From Panorpa germanica (Eukaryota > Arthropoda > Insecta > Mecoptera > Panorpidae), in contig OY783205.1 of NCBI GenBank assembly GCA_963678705.1, forward strand, positions 10,974,001-11,038,000: a stretch of 64,000 bases of DNA, read 5' to 3'. The translations under genes and the position numbers were made by a program. The notes below the pieces were generated by a model. That model searched no databases. It was not told where the DNA came from and worked only from the letters and a program-made list of their open reading frames with translations. Position 1 is the stretch's first letter. The number at the start of each line of letters is the position of its first letter. Shown piece after piece: positions 44,246 to 55,400 of the stretch.

Positions 44246-44770
44246 TTGTTTGGGTAGAAAGAGATAAAAGTATATTCATTTCATATTATATTCTCTCTTG
44301 TTTCATATTATATTCTCTCATTTCATTCATATTCTCTCTTGTATCGAATGCAACCGAGTTTCTTTTCATCTTTACACTTTACCGACTCCGTGTTGTGTTG
44401 CAAACAACTGCAATAAATGACAAAAAAGTTGCAAAAACTGTCTAGTTGGTGTAAACAGTGATGCAACTTTTAAAAAAAACATCTTTTTGTTGCAGTTTTA
44501 TGCAACTGTCTATCTGGTGTAAAACCGGCATTAGAGCGGCGCTGGAATGATTGCGTTACTCTTGATAAAGATTACGTTGATGAATAAAGCTAATTTTGAA
44601 CTAAAAAACTGTGTTTTCTTTGTTAGGCTCGGGACTTTTCAGCCCATGGTTATGTGCTTACCTTCTTCTTGGGTTCCTTTTAATTACCAAACGGAGTAAT
44701 TTGTAACATATGGGGTTCTGATTTATTAATAACCTTACAAGACTGCAAACAAGTTTTTTATTGCGTTTGA

Positions 44771-45734
44771 AATACAATATTTTAAAATCAGAAAGAATTC
44801 TCGAAGTAAGACATTAAAAAAAATACAAGCCATTAAGAAATTTATAAGAATAGAGCAAAAACATATGAAAAAGATCATATTTGTAAAATAACACTTAGAC
44901 TCTTGAACGCAAGAGTATATTGCGATTCAAATTGTACAAAATAGAGAATTATAAAATTGAATTGTTTTTAAAAATAAAGGAAAAGGAATTTCTTTTGTTG
45001 TATATTTGTTTAAAATTGTCTTTAAAAATATTGTGAAACAATAATGTAAAATTTATAGCAATTACGAAACATGGATCATTTGAAAAGGATCCTATTTGTA
45101 AAATAACAATTTAAGAGGCTCGTCTATTAGATTTTTTTTAACAAGATTCGTACCTTCGATTTCATGTTCTCTAGACTTACATATTCACTATAGAATGTTA
45201 TTTTTTTCGGAAATTGGTTATTAAAAGACAAATTAAGGTTTGTAGGAAGCCAAAAGTTAAAAAAAACTGTAAGCAACAAGTGTAAATTAATTCTGAATAT
45301 CAATAAAATGCACAATATTTGAGAGTGTTTATAGTAGTGTCAGTACTCACAAAACAATATTGTACTTCCCTACGAACGTAGATTTAACTATGTACATTAT
45401 CTTTTCTAATAATTTGTTCATCTGTAATTTAAAATGTAACTGTAAAAATTTAACTGCTAAGTAATGTTTTTCAATTATTTGAGTCAACCAAATGTTTTAT
45501 CCTAGTCCAGATGCGGTGAGGTACGGGGCCGGAGGGTAGGAGTGGGGGTAAAAATATCGAATGCAATATTCAAAACACTTTGCTTTGTTGTGAGTTATGG
45601 GTCGTATATGGGTTAGCATGCCAGATTGCCAGGTCTGAAAGATTATTAAGCTGAGACTTACTTATATTAGTTTGTTGAAGTGTTTGTGTATAGTGCATAC
45701 CATTTTGCTGTTGGAATAAAATATTAATATTAAA
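44771..45734. other. Spacer, nothing recognised
   Basis: AT-rich; a G-rich patch at 45510-45550 stands out but has no assignable role. Confidence 0.5.
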
Positions 45735-46756
45735 ATGCCTAGGCGCGGAAATAAAAGAAGATTATATTTAACAGCTCATAGGAAGAATCGAGCAACTAAT
45801 TTTGGAGCATATTATAAAAAAAAGTAAGTCAAAATTTTATTTTACATTTATTTATTCGTTTTTAGATTAATTTTTTAGAATCATTTTCGCTACATGAGTA
45901 TTACACAAGTTTAATTAATATACTAATTAATTACACAATAGTAATTAATATATATTTAAAAGAGACTTGTATCCAAAGTTAAGTCGCACTTTAGTCAAAA
46001 TAAATACTTTTTAAAATCTGTTGCGCACTTCCACAATATGTACATTAGGGTGGTCATAATTATTATTGTATTATTTGTTCTAGGAATAATTTATCTCTTA
46101 TATCTTCAACTTCCTCATTATTGCCGGCTGAAACTGATAATAAAGGTCTACCCGATTCTGTTGGATCCAACAATTATACTAATTCTGCAGGTATCAGCAA
46201 GGATAACACAACAATTCAAATTCAACCGGAAATAAATTATAAAGAATCTAGCGATGATTCCATACCTTTAATTCCTTGTCCATCAGATGAATCTAGCGAT
46301 GATGACAATAATAAAAATGTCTATGCTGTGTCACCTACTGCATATAGTGAAGATTCAGAAGAACATTTTTCAATTGAAGGCAGACGAATGTTCAATATTA
46401 ATTATTTGTTTGAACAATTTTCGGAGATTAATGATCATAAACATTTTTCTTGTAACTTTAGTTATATGAAGTTAGTGAAAGAAGTGAGACGTGGATATTT
46501 TAGTGAGTTTCATTTTAAATGTAATAATTGCAATAAATCGTATGCATTATGTAATGAGAACTTTAATAAATATAATGACGTAAGTTTAGATATGGTTCGT
46601 AGTACAATATGCACAGGTCAAGGGTATAAACAATTAGCGGAGCATAGTGCAATTCTTAATATGCCTGGATTATGCAAACAAACCTTTCAGAAATTACAAG
46701 AGAAGATTCAAGTTGCAATAAAAGATGTAGCTTGGAATTTTATGAAGGAAGCATGA
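45735..46756 (+). pseudogene. Mutator-like transposase, N-terminal part, with an intron
   Basis: Exon 1 (45735-45821) encodes MPRRGNKRRLYLTAHRKNR, then NFGAYYKK before donor GTAAGTC. The acceptor TTGTTCTAG restores the frame at 46085 and exon 2 runs to TGA 46754-46756. The protein has an acidic serine-rich linker (SSDDSIPLIP, DESSDDDNN), a CxxC pair FKCNNCNKSY, then STICTGQGYKQLAEHSAIL and NMPGLCKQTFQKLQEKI. That matches the Mutator-like transposase domain of invertebrates, where (S/T)TG.G..QL......L.(I/M)P appears upstream of the catalytic core. The core is missing: gypsy gag sequence follows directly. Confidence 0.75.
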
Positions 46757-48310
46757 TGCTAGTGCACGTTGCAAAGTCAGAAAAACAAAATGCTGATTTA
46801 AGAAAAACATTTCAAGAACAGACGAAGAAATCTAAAGAAGAAGTGTTTCAGAAATTTTAAGAACAAACAGAAAAGTCTATAAAGGAACATGTTCAATTAA
46901 GAAAAATAATTCAAGAACAGACAGAGAGGTCTAAAGAAGAGATATTCGAGAAGATTCAAGAACAAACACACGCATTACAAAAACAGAATGTAGCGTTCCA
47001 AGTACAGTTGCAAGCTGTAGAAGATGCTTGCAGAGGATCCAGAAAAGAATTAAAAATGCGTATAGATAAAATAGAAGATAATATGGCACAATGAATTTAA
47101 TCGGTAACTATACGACAACAGCTGGCGGAAATGAAAATGCAATAATTGGAAGAACGCAGGAGCCCAGTTTGCACAACTGGCCGAGAGGATGCAAGTTCTA
47201 AAAAACTCGCTATTAAGCCAGCCACTTACGATGGAGCAATCTCTTGGCAAGAATATGGGGTTCAATTCGCAGCCGTAGCGGAGTTTAATGGCTGGAGTGA
47301 CAGGGATTGTGCAGGCCAGTTAGCGGCTATGTTACGGGGCTCGCCTCTAATTGCTTTACAGAACATGAACCCAGACGAGCGGCTATACGGCACCTAAAGC
47401 AGTGCTAGGCCAGCGGTATGGCGAAGAAAGTCTCGCACCTCTATACTGGGCGCAACTAGTGAATAGGAGACAGGCTCCGGGAGAAAGACTAGCAGACCTA
47501 GCGATCGATATCAAACGATTAGTAAACCGTGCTGCAGGCAAAGCTCCAAGAGAAACACTAGGAAATTGGAAGGTACAATATTTCGCTAACGTTGTTAAGG
47601 AGCGAAAAATAAAAGATGCCATGTTATTGGCGAAGCCGAAGAATATTAACAAAGCATTAGCTACCGCGCTTCATATAGATGCCATAATACACGTTCTTGA
47701 AGTGAGCTGCGCATGAAGCGCCTCCACTGCATTATCTGCCCTTCAAGTTACTTCTGTAATGGAAATAGAAAAAAAATTGGATCAAGCGGATCGAAACAGG
47801 AGCCGAGGTGATACGAGGAGAAGAAGAAGGCTTCAATGGCCTTACGACAAAAGAAGAAATTCTACAGCGAATGGCGCACCTTCCCTCAACACTAAATAAC
47901 AATAAGAGGGAATGGGTTCAAACAGATAAAGACCGAAAAAGCTCCCTAGTGGGTCCAAGCATATGAAGAAAAAAAAGGGTCCAAACAGGTGAAAACCTGA
48001 AAAGCCATTTCGTGGATTTAATAAGGTAAACATTTCCTAATACATACAACCCTACTACTAATAACCCTACCTACTACTAACCCCGGTGTAAAAAGAAACA
48101 TTATTGGAACGATGGTGTCGACATGACGACAGTTACACTGCGAGAACACCTTCCAAAGAATACTGCGAAACCATGGCGCAAGCACTAGAAGAATTCCACC
48201 CGTTTTCGTGAAAACGCCGTGAACGATAAATCGCTACGTGAAGCGTTACGATTGTGGCCAACTAAGTCAGCGCTTTTGCAAAGGTGATGCGGTATGGCTT
48301 TATTAACCGA
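46757..48310 (+). mobile_element. Second copy of the pol-deleted gypsy element (old, LTR-less)
   Basis: Homologous to 33837-35250. It has a coiled-coil Gag N-terminus with repeated QEQTxxSKEE units (46780-46960), capsid block at 47146-47397 (SWQEYGVQFAAVAEFNGWSDRDCAGQL in part) and at 47402-47716 (APGERLADLAIDIKRLVN, GNWKVQYFANVV), then the GAAGACCGAAAAAGC-type array (47905-48010) and the integrase scrap (GGAACGATGGTGTCGAC at 48107, YCETMAQALEEF near 48160). No LTRs were found on either side. Frames are broken. Confidence 0.85.
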
Positions 48311-48420
48311 ATAAAAATACTCATAGTTATAAAATATTAACCAGAATTAGCAAAAAAAGGTTGCACACCCCTATATAGACATCTCGGCGACATATAAAAA
48401 CAAAAAGCTATCGTGCATTT
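48305..48420 (+). repeat. LTR relic, family A, copy 5 (fragment)
   Basis: Blocks ATAGTTATAAAATATTAACC, GGTTGCACACCCC and CTCGGCGACATA match 44033-44090 and 56152-56166. Confidence 0.55.
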
Positions 48421-48524
48421 ATGTTGTAATAAATTTTGCTCTTGAAATTATTTTCAATTTAATAAATTTATTATACTAAATAAAAATTATTTATTTAATA
48501 AATACAATTTGAAAAGGAGTTTAA

Positions 48525-48570
48525 AAATAAGGTAATTATTCGATATAGCTGCCACTTTTGTTTTTCACTT
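48525..48570 (+). repeat. Inverted repeat, left arm
   Basis: About 45 bp including CTGCCACTTTTGTTTTTCAC, repeated in reverse at 51090-51135 with about three mismatches. Possible terminal repeats of an unknown 2.6-kb element. Confidence 0.8.
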
Positions 48571-48574
48571 TGTG

Positions 48575-48712
48575 CACGTTGTGAACATGAAGAGAGAGGG
48601 TCAAGAGAAGAAGAAGCAGAAAGCACTTTTGGAAGTAGTACAAGTCTAGAATAATTTGTAGTTTTAATACATTAATAAAGTTTAGTTTTAAGTTTGAATG
48701 TATATAGAAATC
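48575..48712 (+). mobile_element. LINE 3' UTR piece
   Basis: Matches the 3' UTR at 30355-30500 (AGAGAAGAAGAAGCAGAAAG, then TTTTGGAA and TCTAGAATA), on the plus strand, opposite to the coding repeats just downstream. Confidence 0.6.
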
Positions 48713-48722
48713 CTTTTTCCTC

Positions 48723-49431
48723 GTTTCCCAATCTAAGTCTGGCAATCCTTCTCATGTTTTTTTTTTTCTTAAGTAATGTGGTATCTCTCTCACAAATCCT
48801 TTTATATCTTCTGTTGTAATTGCTCTTCTCTATTTTTTCCATTCTTTCCTGTTGCTGTATCTCCTTGTCCCTTCTCCTTAGCTCATTTTCCACACTTGCG
48901 CCTCCTTGTCTTCTTCTTTTTGCCTCCACGATCGCCATTCCATTCCTTTCTCTTTGTTTCCCAATCTAAGTCTGGCAATCCTTCTCATGTTTTTTTTTTT
49001 CCTAAGTAAAGTGGTATCTCTCTCTCACAAATCCTTTTATATCTTGTGTTGTAATTGCTCTTCTCTATTTTTTCCATTCTTTCCTGTTGCTGTATCTCCT
49101 TGTCCCTTCTCCTCAGCTCATCTTCCAAACTTGCGCCTCCTTCTCTTTTTCTTTCTGCCTCCCCTATCTCCATTCCATTCCTATTTTTCCCAATCTAAGT
49201 CTAGCAATCCTTCTCATGTTTTTGTTTCTTTTTCTCTTAAGTAATGTGGTATCTCTCTCTCACAAATCCTTTTATATCTTGTGTTGTAATTTGCTTTTTT
49301 CTATTTTTTCCATTCTTTCCTGTTGCTGTATCTCCTTGTCCTTTCTCCTTAGCTCATCTTTCACACTTGCGCCTCCTTCTCTTCTTCTTTCTGCCTCCTC
49401 GATCGCCATTCCATTCCTTTCTCTTTTTCAA
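48723..49431 (-). repeat. Three tandem copies of a LINE ORF2 tail segment
   Basis: Units start at about 48723, 48956 and 49186 (230-245 bp each). Each begins TTTCCCAATCTAAGTCT on the plus strand. Reversed, each encodes AIVEAKRRRQGG, SVENELRRRDKEIQQQER, MEKIEKSNYN and IARLRLGNE with small differences. This is the region of the R1-like LINE ending also seen once at 29430-29680, so a coding segment has been locally triplicated. The open C/T-rich plus-strand frames are shadows. Confidence 0.9.
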
Positions 49432-49613
49432 GTCTCCCCCCCCCTCTCCCTTATTTATCTTTATCTTTGTTTATATCTTTTTCTCGAACTAGTGTAAACC
49501 CTACATCTATATAATTACTAAATTAGAAACATGTAAAATTAAGTATTTAAAAGCACCGTTTTTTTTGAAAATTTGAAATCACATATCTAAAACATTTGTA
49601 AATTTATTTTATC

Positions 49614-49975
49614 ACTAGCTGTCCCGGCCACGCGTTGCTGTGACTAACGTTTTTGTCATATTACATTACATAGCGCCATCTATTGAATATTTACTCAATC
49701 TAGTCAACAGATTTCGATTTACTCAACAGAATATTTACTCAATCTAGTCAACAGATGTCGCCATCATCGTCGCCCGATGTCATATGTCATATACAGATAA
49801 TTAATAGACAAATAATTAGCAATAAGATAAATAAATTGAGATGTAAGCTATCCTTTCTTTCAAGTTGGGTCAAACTGCACACGGTGTACAAATTTCAATA
49901 AACTCGGTTAAGTAGTTTAGGAGTCCATAGCGGACAACACAGTGACAAGTAATTTATATATATTAAGATAATCTA
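49614..49975 (+). repeat. Dispersed insect repeat (CTAGCTGTCCCGGCC type)
   Basis: Begins CTAGCTGTCCCGGCCACGCG and ends TTTATATATATTAAGAT. Contains CAAACTGCACACGGTGTACA, then AGTAGTTTAGGAGTCCA. The style is common to interspersed insect repeats with untranslated text; class unknown. An internal short duplication (CTCAATCTAGTCAACAGAT) lies at 49695 and 49737. Confidence 0.65.
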
Positions 49976-50089
49976 CATGAAAACAAAAAAGTGTTATTAT
50001 TGTGTAACTAAATACTATCCTAAAACAAATAAAGTACCTACTATATAGAAAACAACCACAAAATGAAACTGTGTTTAAAAAGTAATATT

Positions 50090-50860
50090 ACGATGATAAT
50101 TATATCGCATAAACAAATTAGCGCTGCAATCAACCGTTCAGTAGGGAGCCGACCGCGCGAGTGAGCCGCGCGGCATGGTATCTCGTTGAGCTACAACCCC
50201 CTCCCGGCTTGCCCGCAAGCACCGCCTCTCTCCCGCCGCGCCGGCCAGCACAGAGAGCGAGTTGGTTTTGTTTCGGAGTTATTAATCATTGTAATCTTTA
50301 AAGTTTTTTGTTTAAATACCATAAAAACGGTTTTTGTGAGTTAATCTTAAAAGATAGACATATACTATCGCAAACTTTTTTTAGATCATTAAAAGAGCTA
50401 TTATTCTTTAATACATATTTTTTGTGTATCTTGAACCGTTTTCACGGCGCACGCAACGGAAGGCTTCAAAGATGAAATAATTTCTCCCGTTTTTTACACA
50501 TTTACCACTATATCTTTGCTCCTATTAGTCGTAGCGTGATGTTATATAGCCTATAGCCTTCCTCGATAACTGGACTATCCAACACAAAAAGAATTATTCA
50601 ATTCAAACCAGTAGTTTCGGAGAATAGCGCGTTCAAACAAACAAACTCTGTCGCTTTATAATAATTTCTCCCGTTTTTTACACATTTACCATTATATCTT
50701 TGCTCCTATTGGTCGTAGCGTGATGTTATATAACCTATAGCCTTCCTCGATAACTGGACTATCCAACACAAAAAGAATTATTCAATTCGAACCAGTAGTT
50801 TCGGAGATTAGCGCGTTCAAACAAACAAACTCTGTCGCTTTATAATATTAGTATAGATAT
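50090..50860 (+). repeat. Second dispersed repeat with GC-rich head and duplicated body
   Basis: GC-rich island at 50140-50262 (for example CCGCCTCTCTCCCGCCGCGC), then a body present twice in tandem (about 50475-50662 and 50663-50848), each containing TAGTCGTAGCGTGATG or TGGTCGTAGCGTGATG and GCGCGTTCAAACAAACAAAC. Ends with TATAATATTAGTATAGATAT, a tail typical of a dispersed insect repeat. Confidence 0.7.
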
Positions 50861-51089
50861 ATTCAAACACATCACATATATTTATAGTTGTTTTGAATCT
50901 TGGGAAGTAAGTATTATACTGTCCATTATTAACGAAATTATGTGTAAAATGATGTAAAATATCACATTTTTTGATCAACTTTAACCCTCAATATTATCTA
51001 ATTCTTAACAAATAGTAGTAAAATAAATATTACGTTGTGATTTTGACATGTTTTGAGATAAAACATACAAAAATGCAGTAGTTCTTTTA

Positions 51090-51135
51090 CAAAGTGAAAA
51101 ACAAAAGTGGCAGCTTTATCGAATGATTACCAAAA
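51090..51135 (-). repeat. Inverted repeat, right arm
   Basis: Reverse partner of 48525-48570, about 50 bp before LINE ORF1. Confidence 0.8.
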
Positions 51136-51182
51136 ATAATAAAGTGTAAAAACGAAGTAATAGAATTTTTTTTTTTTAATTT

Positions 51183-52239
51183 GTGTTAAGTAAAAGTGAG
51201 GTTATAATTATAAATGACAGGTCTCATGAGAAAGACCTCTTTGAAGCAAAAAGGATAAGAACCAGCTATTATCCACATAGTTATTCAGGAGTGTGCTTGG
51301 CATTTCTAAAACCAATTACTTATAATACAAACCCTGCCTTTATAGCACAATATTTTCGGTCAAACTACAAGGATATTAACATTATTGCTGTCAGCCAAAG
51401 AAAAATTGAGGTGGAGACCAATAGCCCATTTCTTGCTTATAAAATTATAGAAGACGCCAAACAAGAGCATAATTCCAAAGAATTTGGTACAAGTGCAGGG
51501 ATTAATTGACTTGCAACCCGACAATCTATATGACGTATTCCTACATGACGCAGTAGGCTTCAATAAAAATAGTAGACAGTTAGCACCAAAAATTACCGAT
51601 TCTATTAGATTTAATACAATTGAGGAAGGCAAAAAGACTCCTACTTGGAAGTGCCTAATATCCTTTAGCGGATATAAGATCCCGGAATATATAGCCTTCC
51701 AGGGTTTCCTTTACCCAGTTTCAGCATATATACAGAGAATTAAACAGTGTCGTCGGTGCTGGAAATTTGGCCACTCCACTAATTTCTGCAGAAGTACTAA
51801 ATATTGCCAATTTTGTGGTAGAGTTCACAGCTCTTTAAGTTGCAAGAAAAAGAAAATAGTGTGTCGTAACAGTAAACAAGAACATAAAGCTGACGATAGA
51901 TCCTGCAGCAAATACTTAGAATTGAAGAATAAAAACGAAGCTAAAGCTAATGGTACCTATATAGAAAAAATTAAAATTGAGCGTAGAAAAGAGGTTTTTA
52001 AATTAAATCTCTTCGAGTTCCCTTCTTTGGAAGAGAGTATAAATAAAAAAAATATTACAGACTGTATCATAAGCGGTGAACCGGAGAGGAAAATTCGTAG
52101 AGTTTCAAAATTTTCAGAATCCCGCAGATCACCCCGAGAAGTAAAGAAAAGGAGGTGGAAGCTTAATAATACACTTAAGGCAAAGGAAAACGAACGCTCT
52201 AAGCCAATTTCCGTAAATAAAGTTAAAAACCAGAGATAA
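51183..52239 (+). pseudogene. LINE ORF1 (Gag-like)
   Basis: An N-terminal part (51183-51509) and main part (51484-52239) are joined by one frameshift near 51490. The start of the first part is uncertain. The main part holds an RNA-binding-type region and three cysteine knuckles: CRRCWKFGHSTNFC, CQFCGRVHSSLSC, and CRN...H.A..RSC. The basic C-terminal tail (RKIRRVSKFSESRR) ends at TAA 52237-52239. Role in the family: nucleic-acid chaperone of the LINE ribonucleoprotein. Confidence 0.85.
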
Positions 52240-52479
52240 CTAAGAAATCAGAGTTAGTTAAGAAACCTGATTTAGAGAAAAATATTATTGAGAACTTGGA
52301 AGAGATCAAAAATTCAGAGGAGATAAACCATAATATTGACACTGACCAGGTAGTTTTACAAACAGAAACTGTTACTAATAATTTGAAGCCAGAAATTGTA
52401 AATACTATTCTACCCCCAGATAATCAAAATATTGAAATGTTCTAATGCAAATGTTAGTTAACAAACCTAATAAATAATG

Positions 52480-55400
52480 TATAAAAATACTTGTATTATG
52501 CAATAAAACTGCCGCAGCTTAAAATCCAAATTGATAAATCTAAAACAAATAGTTTTTGAAAATAATATTGAAGTAATCGTGCTATCGGAAACCTGGCTTG
52601 ATCCATCTTATAAAATCAAATGGAGAAATATGGAACTAGTAAGAGCAGATAGAAATAACAACGGTGGAGGCGTTGCTCTAGTAATAAACCACAACATTTT
52701 TATTGACAGAATTTTTATTCCTCTCTAAGGGGATATTGAGATTATAGGAGCAAAAATTAAATGGGGTGATGTGCATATTAATGTTGTATTTTTTTATGCC
52801 CCAACAACAGCATCTATTACTACAGGAATATTGAATGCAATAATAAGATCTATTCCAGAACCAAGGCTAATTCTAGGTGACTGGAATGCTAAAGCAATTG
52901 CTTGGGGAAACACCTATGACTGTCTAAGGGGTAAAATTATATGTCAAGTGATAGACAATAACAACATGATGTTCCTTAATCGAATCGAAATCCATTCAGG
53001 AACAGCGTCAGCAATTGATTTATCATAGGCAACTCCATCTCTTGGTAGCCAACTTTCATGGAACGTAATAAAGGATTAATTAGGTTCAGATCACGCTATT
53101 ATACTTATGAATGGGGCACAAATTAGTCAATCAAACAGAGGCAAGGAAAGATTTAAATTAAATATTGTACCAAATACAATCGACTGGGATAATTTCTCTA
53201 ACCAAATAGAAGTAGACTTATTGGCAAACCAATTTCAGTCCAATACTACGCTGGAAAAAAAGTATAGTTGTCTAATTGACACAATTGAATCTGCAGCTAA
53301 AAAGTGTGGGAAAAATATTGCAAACAATAAAATCGCAAAACATCCGCCAAATCCTTGGTAGGATGATGAATGTAAAGAGGCTGTGCAAAATGAAAAAAGA
53401 GCTTACAGAAAATACCACCAAAATAGTTCTGAAACAAATAAACTAGCCTTAAAAAAAATAGAATCTGAAACGACCAACTTGCTAAAGTCCAAGAAAAGAC
53501 AAGCGTGGAGAAACCTTGCTGAAGAGTTAAACCATAATTTAACTACTAAACATTTATGGGAAAAAATTAATAGGATGAGAGGTTCAGGAAAATGCACAAA
53601 AGCAAATTCAACTAACAGTGAGAGCTTGTTATGTGAACTTTTACAAGTAATAGCACCGCCCTGGGTACCTGAGCAAGAAAGCGTACTATATGGAGTAACT
53701 CAAGACGACTCTAGTAAAATGATTATTAAAGAAGTGGAAATGTGGGAGTTGCAATCTCACCTTATAATGACGAAAGCAACCACGCCTGGTCCAGATGGAA
53801 TATCATATGTAATGTTAGACCATATCCCATCAATCGCTAAAAAGTTATTATTAAACATATACAACAAAATTTTGGTAAAAGAACTAATTCCTGAGTCCTG
53901 GAAAAATACTCAGATTGTTGCAATATTAAAAATAGATAAGCCAGTAAATCAACCAACCTCATATAGACCTATTATTCTCAATAATTGCTGCCAAAAGTCT
54001 TTGAGAAAATATTGAAAACGAGATTAGAATATTGGTTAGATTCTATGTCGTTAATACCAAAGCAAATTTTAGGCTGTAGAAGAGGTAGAAGTACCAGGGA
54101 TGGCATAGTTGCAATATCAGCTAAAATTGAAGTAGGAAAAAAATAAAGGAAATGTATCAATGGCCTGTTTTGTAGATATAAAAGCAGCTTTCGTTAATGT
54201 AAACATCAATTTTTTATTACGGCAATTATATGTAATAGGAGTACCAAGACTAATAATTGATATACTAAAGAATTTACTAAGTGGCAGGAAAACTCAACTA
54301 TGGTTTAATGGATTATTATCGGACTGGAGAATATGTTCCAAAGGCATTCCACAAGGCTCAGCACTAAGTCCTCTGCTCTTTAATATGATGGTTAGATCAA
54401 TTAAACCGTATCTCTACCCAACAATATCATGGATATCATATGTGGATGACTTAGTTTTCCTATCGCAGGAAAATTCTATAGAGGAGACTGGAAAACAAAT
54501 GCAGAAGACTGTAAATAACTTAAAGAAATGGCTTAATGAGGCTTGTTTAAAAGCATCAACCGAAAAATCTAAACTAATGATTTTTAACATGAGTTCAAAA
54601 ATATCTCAGCCACCTATAATAACTCTAGGTAAACAAAAATTGGAATACACAAATAATTATATATACTTAGGATTTCCATTTTCCACAAATAAATCCGAAA
54701 AATCAATAATACTCAATATTAAAAAGAAAGCTGAACCTGCAATCAATATACTCAAAATGTTTGCTGGACAAAGATGGGGACTAAATACATCTTCGCTACT
54801 AAATTTATATAAATCATTAGCCCGCCTTCATTTTGGAGTATGGTGCAGAGGTACTAATAATGTCTAAAAAGAATACAATAGAATCACTTGAAAAATTGCA
54901 ATATAAAGCTTTGAGAATAGTATTAGGAGCTATCTGTACAACTCATACCCTTTTACAAATAACACATTAATAAGGGACGAACCTAACGAATTTTCAAGTA
55001 CCGGTTCAAGAAGTCATAACCTTAATGCAATTTAAATAAATGAAAAAAGGAAATGGACAGAAAGAGGAACCCCAGAAAAAATACCAATTTTCGAATTAGA
55101 TTATTATTACTCAGGTAGAGGAACTCCTGCAAATATAACCATTGGCAATAAGTTAAATATGAGTAACATATTACCTGAGCTAATAATAATAGACTTGCAA
55201 CAAAAATTAGATCAACAATTCCCAAATTATACAAAATTATACACTGACGGCTCAAAAGAAGCAGATGGAGTGCGTGCAGCAGTAGTAGATATAAACAATA
55301 GCAGAATTTACAAGCTTTATAATGAAGCATCCATATATACAGCTGAGTTATGTGCCATAGATCTAGCTGTGAATCTAATCATTACTGATGACAGAGACAA

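Larger units (their letters stand above)
42962..44530 (+). mobile_element. PIF/Harbinger element inside the mariner
   Basis: Ends TGCCGGTTT(C/T)ACACCA(A/G)ATAGACAGTTGCA as inverted repeats, and 3-bp duplication TTA (42959-42961, 44531-44533), the Harbinger signature. The right end (44370-44530 reversed) aligns over about 150 bp to 43085-43245, not to the outermost left end, so the left side carries an extra terminal segment (42962-43084). GTTGCA/TGCAAC motifs are repeated near both ends. The transposase is partial and the 3' half is replaced by a (TA)n array and an LTR relic. Confidence 0.92.
41967..44587 (+). pseudogene. Mariner transposase, frameshifted and split by a Harbinger
   Basis: ATG 41967 gives MDQKQFRVLILHCFLMGKN, the helix-turn-helix part and SGRPNEAV. 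A TGA at 42258 replaces a codon in KISKERVG, and an extra T near 42312 shifts the frame. The catalytic part then reads on: MDETWIHHLTPE, GKVMASVFWD, FHQDNAPC and YSPDLAPSDYCLF, so all three Asp of the DD34D triad remain. It breaks after GIEML at 42961 and resumes at 44531 with RRWNDCVTL, ending at TAA 44585-44587. Two lesions plus the insertion make it inactive. Confidence 0.93.
41789..44650 (+). mobile_element. Mariner element (mellifera-type), interrupted
   Basis: Inverted ends share CATGGGCTGAAAAGTCCCG (near 41792; reversed near 44630-44648), flanked by TA on both sides. The remaining mariner sequence without the Harbinger insert is about 1.3 kb, normal for the family. Coding relic inside; not functional. 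Confidence 0.9.
41591..44770 (-). repeat. LTR relic, family A, copy 3, split by a mariner
   Basis: The left part 41591-41788 starts TGTTACAATTTTACTGGGCG, the reverse of the family's 3' end. The right part 44651-44770 continues with GGTTCCTTTTAATTACCAAACGGAGTAA-like sequence, homologous to 18220-18250. Everything between (41789-44650) is the mariner nest. The far 5' part of the LTR is lost. Confidence 0.75.

Noticed and set aside
45735-48310. A natural Mutator transposase-Gag fusion protein
   Set aside because: TGA at 46754-46756 ends the transposase frame, and the Gag part that follows is broken by further stops, so no fused frame exists.
48776-49497. Plus-strand ORFs of 77-136 codons rich in Ser, Phe and Pro
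   Set aside because: Antisense of the triplicated LINE segment; their repetition follows the minus-strand coding units.
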